A program made the translations under genes and the position numbers. The notes under the pieces were generated by a model, which was not told the DNA's origin, ran no database searches, and saw only the letters and a list, made by a program, of their open reading frames with translations. Source: Virgibacillus ihumii (lineage in GTDB: Bacteria; Bacillota; Bacilli; Bacillales; Amphibacillaceae). Taken from it: a stretch of 64,000 nucleotides of DNA. The stretch spans positions 1,240,001 through 1,304,000 of the forward strand of contig NZ_CACVAN010000001.1 in the NCBI RefSeq assembly GCF_902726655.1, written 5' to 3'. This document shows positions 1 through 8,079 of the stretch, in pieces (the first letter of the stretch is position 1; every line of letters starts with the position of its first letter).

Positions 1-303
1 ATCCCTTCTGGCTACCATTTTTTCCCTTACTGCCGGATGAACAATATCATTAAGTTTATTGCGTTTCGTTTCATCGGCAAAAACAATGGAACCAAGCTTT
101 TTCCGATCGAGTGTTTTATCATCGAACAATACGTCCTCTCCAAACACTTCCACGATCTGTTCATAGGCTTTTTCGCCCGGCATCACAACTTCTCTGGCTA
201 TTTTATCTGCATCAATTACGGGTATACCGAAATTCGCAAACATCGAAGAAACGGTACTCTTTCCGGTTGCGATGCTGCCCGTTAATCCTAAGATCAATGT
301 CAT
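1..303 (-). CDS. coaE: Dephospho-CoA kinase, N-terminal 101 residues (cut by the window edge)
   Basis: Last step of coenzyme A synthesis: ATP-dependent phosphorylation of the 3'-hydroxyl of dephospho-CoA, in the cytoplasm. The visible part starts MTLILGLTGSIATGKST, a Walker A P-loop near residues 9-17, followed by VIDADKIARE, the conserved substrate-contact segment of the CoaE family. The 3' end lies beyond base 1. The ATG at 303 is 23 bases downstream of the mutM stop, so it is probably the third gene of a polA-mutM-coaE operon, the same order as in Bacillus subtilis. Identity is secure from the motifs and position; nothing can be said about the C-terminal half. Confidence 0.93.
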   Translation of the reverse strand, partial: MTLILGLTGSIATGKSTVSSMFANFGIPVIDADKIAREVVMPGEKAYEQIVEVFGEDVLFDDKTLDRKKLGSIVFADETKRNKLNDIVHPAVREKMVARRD

Positions 304-326
304 CAGATATAACCTCACTTACTCGC

Positions 327-1154
327 TTATAATTTTTGGCAGTCAGCGCAAACATGCGTGCCACGACCGCCTACCTTCAATTTAACAATTGGTTTACCGC
401 AATTTTTACATGGATTGTTTTCCTGTCCGTACACGAATAACTCCTGTTGAAACATTCCCATGTCACCTTGTCCATTCACATAGGAGCGAATGGTTGTGCC
501 ACCCTGTAATACCGCTTCCTGCAAGGTGGCCACCGCCTGATTGCGGATTTCCCTGACTTCTTTTTTGGTCAGTTTGCTTGATTTTTTCAATGGATGTACA
601 TTGGCTCTGAACAGTGTTTCATCGACATATATATTACCTAGGCCTGCTACAATGCTTTGATCCAGCAAAGCCGTTTTAATATTACGCTCAGTCTTTTTCA
701 ATTTCTTGTAAAAATAATCCAGGGTAAAGCTTTTATCGAATGGATCCGGACCTAATTGATTGAGCGGCTTCCCGCTGAACTCTTCACCCTTATTAAAAAT
801 ATGCATCGTTCCAAATTTGCGGACGTCATTGTAGCGGAGTTCATCACCACCGACAAACCGAAAAATAACATGTGTATGCTTTTTAACAATTTCAGACGAA
901 GGATGAACACTGTATTTGCCTTCCATTCGTAAATGCGATACGAGAACAACATCATCCAGCTGAAAAAGTAAAAATTTACCTTTTCGGGTTATGTCCTGAA
1001 TAGTTTGTCCAGTCAATTCTAATTTAAATTGTTCCGTATCATCCGGTCGTTTCACAATATTCGGCCAGTATACTTCGACATCTTTCATTTTTTTACCGAT
1101 AACAAATCGCTTTAATGTTTGCTTAACGGTTTCCACTTCTGGTAGTTCCGGCAT
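327..1154 (-). CDS. mutM: Formamidopyrimidine-DNA glycosylase (Fpg)
   Basis: Bifunctional base-excision repair enzyme that removes 8-oxoguanine and formamidopyrimidines and nicks the abasic site. The 275-residue product starts MPELPEVETV, so after Met removal Pro1 is the Schiff-base nucleophile and Glu2 the catalytic acid. The helix-two-turn-helix segment GLGNIYVDETLF follows mid-protein, and a C-terminal zinc finger is formed by C249/C252 and C269/C272. Length is normal for the family. It begins 14 bases after the polA stop and ends 23 bases before coaE, so the three genes are probably co-transcribed. Pairing a repair glycosylase with DNA polymerase I is the usual arrangement in Bacillaceae. 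Confidence 0.96.
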   Translation of the reverse strand: MPELPEVETVKQTLKRFVIGKKMKDVEVYWPNIVKRPDDTEQFKLELTGQTIQDITRKGKFLLFQLDDVVLVSHLRMEGKYSVHPSSEIVKKHTHVIFRFVGGDELRYNDVRKFGTMHIFNKGEEFSGKPLNQLGPDPFDKSFTLDYFYKKLKKTERNIKTALLDQSIVAGLGNIYVDETLFRANVHPLKKSSKLTKKEVREIRNQAVATLQEAVLQGGTTIRSYVNGQGDMGMFQQELFVYGQENNPCKNCGKPIVKLKVGGRGTHVCADCQKL

Positions 1155-1168
1155 GATTTCCTATCCCC

Positions 1169-3805
1169 TTATTTTGCATCAAACCAGCTTTCACCATATT
1201 CATAATCGACCTTTAACGGGACGGATAATTCAACGGTATTCTCCATAATTGCTGGTACTATTTCAGTTAATTTATCGATCTCTTCTTTTGGTGCTTCCAA
1301 GATCAGTTCATCATGAACCTGAAGCAGCATCCGCGCTTCCACTTTTTCATCGAGCAGCTTTTCATGCAGGTCAATCATCGCTTTCTTGATGATATCTGCA
1401 GCACTGCCCTGAATTGGTGTATTCATTGCAGTCCTTTCAGCAAACGACCGGTGATTAAAATTTCTGCTCGTAATATCCGGCAAATACCTTCTCCTGTTCA
1501 TAAGCGTTGTGACGTAACCCTGATGTTTTGCCTCCTGGACAATATCATCCATATATTTTTTTACATCAGGATAGCTTTCAAAGTATCGTTCAATGAATTT
1601 CTTTGCTTCTTTTCTCGTGATTCCAAGGCTTTGTGATAGTCCGTAATCACTGATACCATACACAATACCGAAATTGACCGCTTTTGCCTGTCTGCGCATA
1701 TTGGATGTTACTTCATCTTCTTTCACATGAAAAACGTCCATCGCGGTTCGCGTGTGAATATCCTGATCATTTTTGAAAGCGTCAGCCAGTTTTTCATCCC
1801 CGGCTATATGAGCCAATACCCTTAATTCAATTTGCGAATAGTCAGCTGCAAACATAATCCATCCATCTTTTGATGGTACAAACGCTTGGCGGATTTTACG
1901 TCCTTCTTCAAGCCTGATTGGGATATTCTGCAGATTTGGATCAATCGAGCTTAAACGGCCAGTCTGGGTAAGGGCCTGATTAAATGTTGTATGAATTTTA
2001 TTTGTATCTTTATCCACTACTTTTAACAAACCTTCAATATAAGTTGACTGCAGTTTGCCAAGTTGTCTGTACAAAAGCAGCTTTTCGATAATCGGATGCT
2101 CATCTTTCAATTGCTCGAGGACATCTGCAGCAGTGGAATAACCTGTTTTTGTCTTCTTTATAACCGGCAGTTCCAGCTTTTCAAATAGAATTGGTCCCAG
2201 TTGTTTCGGTGAGTTCAGATTAAACTTCTCACCTGCAAGATCATACACTTCCTGCTCCAGGTTATCCAGACGCCGTTTAAGATCTTCACCCATTTTTTCA
2301 AGCCGTTCAATATCAACAAGCACACCTATATGTTCCATTTCGCCAAGAATCAGCGCCAATGGCATTTCGAGCTCCTTCAGAAGTTCATATTGACTATTTT
2401 GCTTCAGTTGATCCTCCATTTGCGGCTTAATCTTATACAGTAAGTTTGACTTACGGACAACGTGTTCCGCCAATACATTCTGTTCGGGAACCTTTGCTTT
2501 CGCTCCTTTTCCATAAACTTCTTCATCATACAGGACTTCCGTTCGTCCCATCCGGTGGCCAATCGCAGGTATATCGTGATTGTTTTCCGATGGATTAAGC
2601 AAATAAGAACTGAGCAGCATATCAAAGGTAATTCCCTGTACATGGATATCATATCTCAGGAGCGCAACAAGTGTTTTTTTCGCATCAAAAACACTTTTGG
2701 TTTTCCTGATATCTTCTGCCCATGCTTTAAATTCTCTTGACGAAACTGCAGTTTCAGTTGGGATAAAATAGGCATGGTCATCCGTGACAAGCCCAAACCC
2801 TTCTATCGTTGCATTATGATAGTTTTCACCAAACATTTCCACGACGAGTGCAGAATGATCAGTGAAAATATCCGGCGTAATCTCTTGCAGGAGCTCATAT
2901 TCAATCTTATCAAGTTCTTGAGCTGTCTCATCAGCTTCAGCACCGCCATCCACTCTCGACAACAGTGATTGAAAGCCAAGATTTTTAAAGATAGTGCTGA
3001 CATCTGAAGCAGGATAGCCACTGTAATCAAGATCATCAACCTTAACTTTGACTGGGGAGTCACGGTCGATTGTTACCAATTTCTTACTCATAAAAGCCTC
3101 TTCTTGATGATTAGTAAGCTTTTCTTTCAATTTCTTGCCGCTAATGCCATCAAGATTCTCATAAACACTTTCCAGTTTATGATATTGCTTCAGGAGCTTA
3201 ATCGCGGTTTTCTGACCAATACCCGGAACGCCTGGAATATTATCAGAGCTGTCACCCATTAACGCTTTCAAATCAATAATCTGATCTGGATTGATCTCCA
3301 TTTTTTCTTTCATGAATGCTGGCGTATAGGATTCGATGTCACTGATACCTTTTTTCGTCAGGTTTACCGTTACACGGTCTGAAGCCAGTTGGAGCAGATC
3401 TTTATCACCGGAAATGACTGTGACATCCCAGTTTTTCGCTTCACCCTGACTTGCCAATGTTCCAATAATATCATCCGCTTCATACTGATCCAGCTGATAA
3501 TGTGGAATTTGAAAAGCATCCAGCACTTCTTTGAGCAGCGGAAACTGTTCAGAAAGCTCCGGTGGTGTTTTTTGCCGGCCACCTTTATATTCCTTGTACG
3601 TCTCGTGACGGAAAGTTGTCTTTCCAGCATCAAATGCCACCAGCATATGTGTCGGCTTTTCGTCCTCCAGAATTCGCAGCAGCATTGTCGTAAAACCATA
3701 CACCGCATTCGTATAGACACCCTTATCATTGTTTAATAAAGGCAAAGCAAAAAAAGCCCGGTAAATTATACTGTTACCGTCAATCAGCACCAGTTTTTCA
3801 GCCAT
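1169..3805 (-). CDS. polA: DNA polymerase I
   Basis: Repair and Okazaki-fragment polymerase, 878 residues. N-terminal 5'-nuclease domain (about 1-290) with LIDGNSIIYRAFFA, VAFDAGKTTF, YEADDIIGTLA and GDSSDNIPGVPGIGQKTA. The middle domain lacks the DxE metal-binding motif of the E. coli proofreading exonuclease (the region reads ALVVEMFGENYH), so 3'-5' exonuclease activity is probably absent, as in other Bacillus PolA. The polymerase domain carries motif A ADYSQIELR, motif B RRQAKAVNFGIVYG and motif C QVHDE. The ATG at 3805 was chosen because GGAGGAG lies about 9 bases upstream; a longer in-frame TTG overlaps that Shine-Dalgarno. First gene of the polA-mutM-coaE group; a terminator separates it from phoR. 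Confidence 0.97.
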   Translation of the reverse strand: MAEKLVLIDGNSIIYRAFFALPLLNNDKGVYTNAVYGFTTMLLRILEDEKPTHMLVAFDAGKTTFRHETYKEYKGGRQKTPPELSEQFPLLKEVLDAFQIPHYQLDQYEADDIIGTLASQGEAKNWDVTVISGDKDLLQLASDRVTVNLTKKGISDIESYTPAFMKEKMEINPDQIIDLKALMGDSSDNIPGVPGIGQKTAIKLLKQYHKLESVYENLDGISGKKLKEKLTNHQEEAFMSKKLVTIDRDSPVKVKVDDLDYSGYPASDVSTIFKNLGFQSLLSRVDGGAEADETAQELDKIEYELLQEITPDIFTDHSALVVEMFGENYHNATIEGFGLVTDDHAYFIPTETAVSSREFKAWAEDIRKTKSVFDAKKTLVALLRYDIHVQGITFDMLLSSYLLNPSENNHDIPAIGHRMGRTEVLYDEEVYGKGAKAKVPEQNVLAEHVVRKSNLLYKIKPQMEDQLKQNSQYELLKELEMPLALILGEMEHIGVLVDIERLEKMGEDLKRRLDNLEQEVYDLAGEKFNLNSPKQLGPILFEKLELPVIKKTKTGYSTAADVLEQLKDEHPIIEKLLLYRQLGKLQSTYIEGLLKVVDKDTNKIHTTFNQALTQTGRLSSIDPNLQNIPIRLEEGRKIRQAFVPSKDGWIMFAADYSQIELRVLAHIAGDEKLADAFKNDQDIHTRTAMDVFHVKEDEVTSNMRRQAKAVNFGIVYGISDYGLSQSLGITRKEAKKFIERYFESYPDVKKYMDDIVQEAKHQGYVTTLMNRRRYLPDITSRNFNHRSFAERTAMNTPIQGSAADIIKKAMIDLHEKLLDEKVEARMLLQVHDELILEAPKEEIDKLTEIVPAIMENTVELSVPLKVDYEYGESWFDAK

Positions 3806-3894
3806 ATGTACATTCTCCTCCAATCTAACCGTTATAATCGCTAAACCTATTTTATCATTGAATAGACGAGATTGAAAAAGTTATCCGTTATTAC

Positions 3895-3928
3895 AAAATA
3901 AATTAGCACCCTCAAAACGAGGATGCTA
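3895..3928 (-). terminator. Rho-independent terminator after phoPR
   Basis: Inverted repeat 3904-3913 / 3919-3928 (TAGCATCCTC and GAGGGTGCTA on the minus strand, 10 pairs with one G.U) and a five-base loop, followed on the minus strand by a T-rich run. It starts at the base next to the phoR stop codon and isolates phoPR from polA. Confidence 0.85.
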
Positions 3929-5293
3929 TCATTTCGGCAAATACACTTGGAAGGTGGAGCCCTTGTTCAGTTCACTTTCAACTGATATTTTACCATCATG
4001 TACCTCTACTATATGTTTTAATATGGAAAGTCCCAGTCCGGTTCCACCGGTATTTCTGCTGCGGGCTTTATCAACCCGGTAGAAACGCTCAAAAATTCTC
4101 GGAATCGCATCTTCGGGTATGCCTATCCCGGTATCAGTTACTTTGATATGAATGGAATCATCTGTTTCTTCGGCATATAGTGCAACCTCGCCATGTTCAG
4201 GTGTATAACTGATAGCATTCATCAACAGGTTAATGATTATCTGTTTCACACCTTCACTTTCAGCCCGAAATGCAATATTGTCGGCTGTATCAACTGAAAG
4301 TGTAATACTTTTGTCTTCAGCAGCCTGGTTAACAATTGGTATGACTTCATCAATCAGTGTGTTCAGATTCACATTATTCTTCACAAGCTTATACCCGTCT
4401 TTTTCAAGTCTTGATAATCTCAATAAATCCTCAATTAAACCTTGCAGCCGTGAGCTTTCATCATTGATAATCGTTAAAAAATTCCGAAGGGTATCAGGAT
4501 CTTCCAAAGCACCATCAAGGAGCGTTTCAGCAAATCCTTTTATGGACGTGATTGGTGTTTTCAACTCGTGTGATACGTTAGCAACAAAATCTTTTCGCAT
4601 CAGCTCAAGTTTCTTCAAGTGGGTAATATCATAAAAGACCAAAACGGCACCTTTCAGCATGTTACGCTCATCAAAAATTGGCGCCCCTACCATCTCCAAA
4701 TATTTTTTATCGACTTCCACTACCTGTGTAATTGATTCTGTTACATTTTTCTCATAAAGAAATGTCTGTTGCACGGTTTCATGTATTTTTTCATTCGACA
4801 ACACTTCATAGTAAAGAAAGCCGATGTAGTCATGCTGGTCTCCACCGAACACGGAAGTGAATTTCCGGTTGACAAGATGAACGTATCCTTTTTCATCAAG
4901 CAAAACCAAGCCGCTTTGTGTATTATCAATTACTGTGGAAAGTTGTTTTTCCCGCATCTGTTCCTGAATGGCAAACTCACTTAGATTACGTGCAAGAATG
5001 TTTATTTTATTGTTTAATTCTGCAACATTCCCCTGGGCGGTTTGATGAATGCGTGCGCTGTAATTTCCTTTAACAAGTTCATCCACTGTTCTTGCCGCTT
5101 TTTTAATAGGTTTCATATATTTATCATACAAATGGAGCATTATCAGCAGCAAAATAATAAACTCCACTACCAAAATTGCTCCAAGAATAATATATTCATC
5201 GGTTATTTGCATTGACAGAATCCCAGTAATAACAACTACTGAAAAGATGCCGACAATATATGCAAATAATGGTCTTGAAAATACAACCCGCAT
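3929..5293 (-). CDS. phoR: Phosphate-starvation sensor histidine kinase PhoR, short form
   Basis: Membrane histidine kinase partner of PhoP, 454 residues. Two membrane segments (about 9-29 and 34-54) are separated by only about five residues, then come HAMP (about 55-107), PAS (about 115-225), HisKA with phospho-acceptor H242 in SHELKTP, and HATPase with N box NLLMNAISYT, G1 DTGIGIPED and G2 GTGLGLSI. B. subtilis PhoR is over 100 residues longer because of an extracytoplasmic domain between the two helices; that domain is missing here, so sensing must rely on the membrane, HAMP or PAS part. The start overlaps the phoP stop as TAATG, which implies translational coupling. Confidence 0.92.
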   Translation of the reverse strand: MRVVFSRPLFAYIVGIFSVVVITGILSMQITDEYIILGAILVVEFIILLLIMLHLYDKYMKPIKKAARTVDELVKGNYSARIHQTAQGNVAELNNKINILARNLSEFAIQEQMREKQLSTVIDNTQSGLVLLDEKGYVHLVNRKFTSVFGGDQHDYIGFLYYEVLSNEKIHETVQQTFLYEKNVTESITQVVEVDKKYLEMVGAPIFDERNMLKGAVLVFYDITHLKKLELMRKDFVANVSHELKTPITSIKGFAETLLDGALEDPDTLRNFLTIINDESSRLQGLIEDLLRLSRLEKDGYKLVKNNVNLNTLIDEVIPIVNQAAEDKSITLSVDTADNIAFRAESEGVKQIIINLLMNAISYTPEHGEVALYAEETDDSIHIKVTDTGIGIPEDAIPRIFERFYRVDKARSRNTGGTGLGLSILKHIVEVHDGKISVESELNKGSTFQVYLPK

Positions 5294-5985
5294 TATTGAG
5301 GTTCCTCCATTTTATACCCCAGTCCCCGGACAGTTTTAATATATGCCGGTTTTTTGGTAACTGGTTCAATTTTTTCCCGCAAATGGCTCACATGGACATC
5401 TACAATCCGTGTATCGCCAACAAAGTCATAATTCCAGACTGCACTAAGCAGCTGATCACGTGAAAGAACCTTCGCCTTATGAGAAGCAAGATAGTAGAGC
5501 AACTCAAATTCTTTTCTTGTAAATGTAAGTGTCTTACCATGCATTTCAGCTTCATAACGATCAGGATAGATAATCAGATCCCCAATTCGTAATGAGGAAA
5601 AGCTATTTTCCTCCGCTTTGACTGCACGTCTTAATATAGCCTTGATCCGGGCTATCACCTCTTTTGGACTGAAAGGCTTAGTCAAATAATCATCTGCACC
5701 CAGTTCCAATCCCAATACTTTATCAAACTCGTCATCCTTTGCCGTCAGCATTAAAATCGGTACATCAATTTGATTATTTCTTAAATGTCTGCAAACATCC
5801 ATTCCATCCATTTCCGGGAGCATTAAATCAAGAATAACCAAATCGTAATTATTGCGTTCAACCAATTCAACTGCCTGCTGACCGTCATTAGCCACATCCG
5901 TCTCAAACCCTGCCTGTTCAACGTTAAATTTTAATAATGTCACAATCGATTTTTCATCGTCAACAATAAGAATTCGTTTTCCCAT
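5293..5985 (-). CDS. phoP: Phosphate regulon response regulator PhoP
   Basis: OmpR-type response regulator, 230 residues. The receiver domain has the acidic pair at D9/D10, phospho-acceptor D53 in LVILDLMLPEMDG and the conserved Lys in LTKPFSPKE. The C-terminal winged helix contains the RIVDVHVSHLREKIE recognition segment and RGLGYK. The ATG at 5985 has GGGGA six bases upstream; an in-frame TTG six bases earlier abuts that site and is unlikely. It is the first gene of phoP-phoR. In B. subtilis mdh lies next upstream, whereas here a MaoC-like gene does. PhoP is expected to control phosphate-starvation genes and its own operon. Confidence 0.95.
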   Translation of the reverse strand: MGKRILIVDDEKSIVTLLKFNVEQAGFETDVANDGQQAVELVERNNYDLVILDLMLPEMDGMDVCRHLRNNQIDVPILMLTAKDDEFDKVLGLELGADDYLTKPFSPKEVIARIKAILRRAVKAEENSFSSLRIGDLIIYPDRYEAEMHGKTLTFTRKEFELLYYLASHKAKVLSRDQLLSAVWNYDFVGDTRIVDVHVSHLREKIEPVTKKPAYIKTVRGLGYKMEEPQ

Positions 5986-6024
5986 ATTCAATCCCCATTC
6001 CTGTGATCAACATGTGTTATATTA

Positions 6025-6053
6025 ATCATACAATGAAAAAAACCGGTTGTGAA
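6025..6053 (-). promoter_or_regulatory. Candidate sigma-A promoter of phoPR
   Basis: On the minus strand TTCACA (6048-6053), a 17-base spacer and TATGAT (6025-6030), 40 bases upstream of the phoP start. A second PhoP-box-like TTTACA lies at 6064-6069, but the 16-base spacing from TTCACA does not match the usual 11-bp repeat of PhoP boxes, so autoregulation is not shown. Confidence 0.5.
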
Positions 6054-6108
6054 CACAATGGCATGTAAAGAATAATTTACAAATTTTGATCAACGAACGA
6101 ACATATTC

Positions 6109-6585
6109 TTAAAAGAAATTTTGAAGCGAATGACCAGTGATGGACTCCGGCTCGTAGGAAGGACATACATTCAATTTTCCCCGGACAACCTCATCCCCAT
6201 CTGTATCATATGCGACAACGGACATGATGACCTGATGTGCATCCTGATCAATTGCGATAATTTCAATATTCAAATTCACTTCCGAATAATGATGAACTGA
6301 TTTTGGAAAAGACATCTCATCCCTGGTGATATGACTTCCCGGTCCCGGAAGGTGCATAGAAATGATTGAGCTCACCATTCCGAATAGCATTACTGATGGA
6401 ACGATTGGTTGATTGTACGGTGTCTGTGAGGCATAATCATGCTGGAGGTACAGCGGATTTGAATCATCTGTCAAACCTAAATATAACAACAAGTCCCGAT
6501 CATTAATTGTTTTTGTTGCAGTATAGGAATCCCCAATTTGCAACTCATTAATCAGCTTTCCGAGTCTTCGTCTTTTTCCAATCAT
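6109..6585 (-). CDS. MaoC-like hotdog protein lacking the catalytic His
   Basis: A 158-residue protein with the shape of a MaoC/(R)-hydratase hotdog domain. Residues about 37-51 read LTDDSNPLYLQHDYA. This aligns with the hydratase-2 motif of the SGDxNPIHxD type, but Gly is Asp and the catalytic His is Tyr, so classic enoyl-CoA hydratase activity is doubtful. It could bind acyl-CoA, have another chemistry or be regulatory. The N-terminus is basic (IGKRRRLGK). It is a single gene between phoP and icd, where mdh lies in B. subtilis. Its promoter carries a full-match cre site, so it should be repressed by CcpA in rich carbon. Family assignment is fairly firm; function is unknown. Confidence 0.72.
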   Translation of the reverse strand: MIGKRRRLGKLINELQIGDSYTATKTINDRDLLLYLGLTDDSNPLYLQHDYASQTPYNQPIVPSVMLFGMVSSIISMHLPGPGSHITRDEMSFPKSVHHYSEVNLNIEIIAIDQDAHQVIMSVVAYDTDGDEVVRGKLNVCPSYEPESITGHSLQNFF

Positions 6586-6607
6586 GATTCTTCCCCCTTA
6601 TATATTA

Positions 6608-6630
6608 TGTAAGCGCTTTCTATTATACCA
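6608..6630 (-). promoter_or_regulatory. Extended -10 promoter overlapped by a full-match cre (CcpA) site
   Basis: TGTAAGCGCTTTCT at 6608-6621 (plus-strand sense) matches every position of the CcpA operator consensus TGWAARCGYTWNCW. On the minus strand TGGTATAAT (-10 TATAAT at 6622-6627) abuts it, so the operator covers the likely transcription start of the MaoC-like gene. No good -35 is seen, which is compatible with the TG-extended -10. ccpA itself is in this window. Confidence 0.8.
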
Positions 6631-6661
6631 GAAAATGCAATTTTGCGCTAATCTAACCGGG

Positions 6662-6706
6662 GATAAAAAAACCGCATCCAGCTGATGTATAACCGGATAC
6701 GGTTTT
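6662..6706 (-). terminator. Rho-independent terminator after citZ-icd
   Basis: On the minus strand AACCGTATCC (6695-6704) pairs with GGATGCGGTT (6670-6679), nine of ten positions, and is followed by a T run running to about 6665. It lies just downstream of the icd stop and confirms that the operon ends without mdh. Confidence 0.85.
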
Positions 6707-6719
6707 CGTTCTTATTTTG

Positions 6720-7991
6720 TTAGTCCATATTTTTGATTAATTCATCGCCAAACTCGGAACATTTAACTTCTGTTGCACCATCCATTAGACGGGCAAAATC
6801 ATACGTAACCACTTTTGATGCAATTGTTTTATCCATTGCTTTCGTAATCAGGTTAGCTGCTTCTCTCCACTCAAGGTGTTCAAGCATCAATACTGCGGAA
6901 AGAATAACGGATGAAGGGTTTACCTTGTCCATTCCAGCATATTTAGGAGCAGTACCGTGTGTTGCTTCAAAAATCGCATGTCCAGTATCATAGTTGATGT
7001 TTGCTCCTGGTGCAATCCCAATTCCGCCCACTTGTGCTGCTAATGCATCGGAAACATAGTCCCCGTTAAGATTCATGGTTGCAACAACATCAAATTCTTT
7101 GGGGCGGGTAAGAATCTGTTGCAGGAAGATATCCGCAATCGCATCTTTGACAAGAAGTTTGCCGGCAGCAACTGCTTCATCCTGTGCCTTGTTTGCAGCA
7201 TCCTTACCATCTTTTTCAACGATACGGTCGTATTCTGCCCATGTGAATACTTTATCACCATATTCTTGTTCGGCAACTTCATATCCCCATGCTTTAAATG
7301 AACCTTCCGTAAACTTCATGATGTTACCTTTATGTACCAAAGTAACACTCTTGCGTCCTTCATTCAGTGCATATTCGATAGATGCACGGACAATACGCTT
7401 CGTTCCTTCTTCAGAGATAGGCTTCACGCCAATTCCGGAAGTTTCAGGGAAACGAATATTGTTAACATCCATTTCATTTTTCAAAAAGTCAATAACCTTT
7501 TTCACTTCATCGGAACCTTTTTGCCACTCAATCCCTGCATAAATATCCTCGGTGTTTTCACGGAAAATAACCATGTCTACATCTTCCGGACGTTTAACCG
7601 GAGATGGTACACCAGTGAAATAACGAACTGGACGCAAGCAAGTAAACAAATCCAGCTTTTGACGAAGGGCCACATTTAATGAGCGAATTCCGCCGCCGAT
7701 TGGTGTGGTAAGTGGTCCTTTAATAGCAATTTTATATTTATTAATCATGTCGAGTGTATCCTGTGGTAGCCACTCACCTGTTTTATCGTAAGCTTTTTGA
7801 CCGGCAAGAACTTCGGTCCATTGGATTTCTTTTTCACCGTTATACGCCTTTTCAACTGCAGCCTCAATTACTCTGCGTGCAGATGCCCAAATGTCGGGAC
7901 CGGTTCCATCACCTTCAATGAATGGAACGATTGGCTGGTTTGGAACGGTCATTTTTCCGTTCTCAACGGTAATTTTTTCTCCTTGTGTCAT
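6720..7991 (-). CDS. icd: NADP-dependent isocitrate dehydrogenase
   Basis: Oxidative decarboxylation of isocitrate to 2-oxoglutarate in the citric acid cycle. The 423-residue product has the normal length and motifs: [12 protein letters not shown] near the N-terminus, [12 protein letters not shown] (substrate-binding Ser and Arg residues), [15 protein letters not shown], and the metal-binding Asp segment [17 protein letters not shown]. Start: GGAGG nine bases upstream of the ATG. It follows citZ by 88 bases and is followed by a strong terminator, so the operon is citZ-icd. In B. subtilis the order is citZ-icd-mdh; malate dehydrogenase is not in this window. Confidence 0.97.
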   Translation of the reverse strand: MTQGEKITVENGKMTVPNQPIVPFIEGDGTGPDIWASARRVIEAAVEKAYNGEKEIQWTEVLAGQKAYDKTGEWLPQDTLDMINKYKIAIKGPLTTPIGGGIRSLNVALRQKLDLFTCLRPVRYFTGVPSPVKRPEDVDMVIFRENTEDIYAGIEWQKGSDEVKKVIDFLKNEMDVNNIRFPETSGIGVKPISEEGTKRIVRASIEYALNEGRKSVTLVHKGNIMKFTEGSFKAWGYEVAEQEYGDKVFTWAEYDRIVEKDGKDAANKAQDEAVAAGKLLVKDAIADIFLQQILTRPKEFDVVATMNLNGDYVSDALAAQVGGIGIAPGANINYDTGHAIFEATHGTAPKYAGMDKVNPSSVILSAVLMLEHLEWREAANLITKAMDKTIASKVVTYDFARLMDGATEVKCSEFGDELIKNMD

Positions 7992-8079
7992 AGTAATTCC
8001 TCCTATTCATCTTCTACATTTGCTATTCTATCATATTGCGCCGTTTCATGGTAACAGCCAGGATATTTAAACTAACCTT

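Noticed and set aside
6048..6069. PhoP boxes ahead of phoPR
   Set aside because: TTCACA and TTTACA are both present but 16 bases apart, not the roughly 11-base phase of PhoP-dimer boxes, so direct autoregulation is not claimed.
7075..7542. 155-codon open frame antisense to icd
   Set aside because: It is fully inside the minus-strand icd gene, has no ribosome binding site and its product is low-complexity Ser/Thr-rich; a codon-bias shadow.
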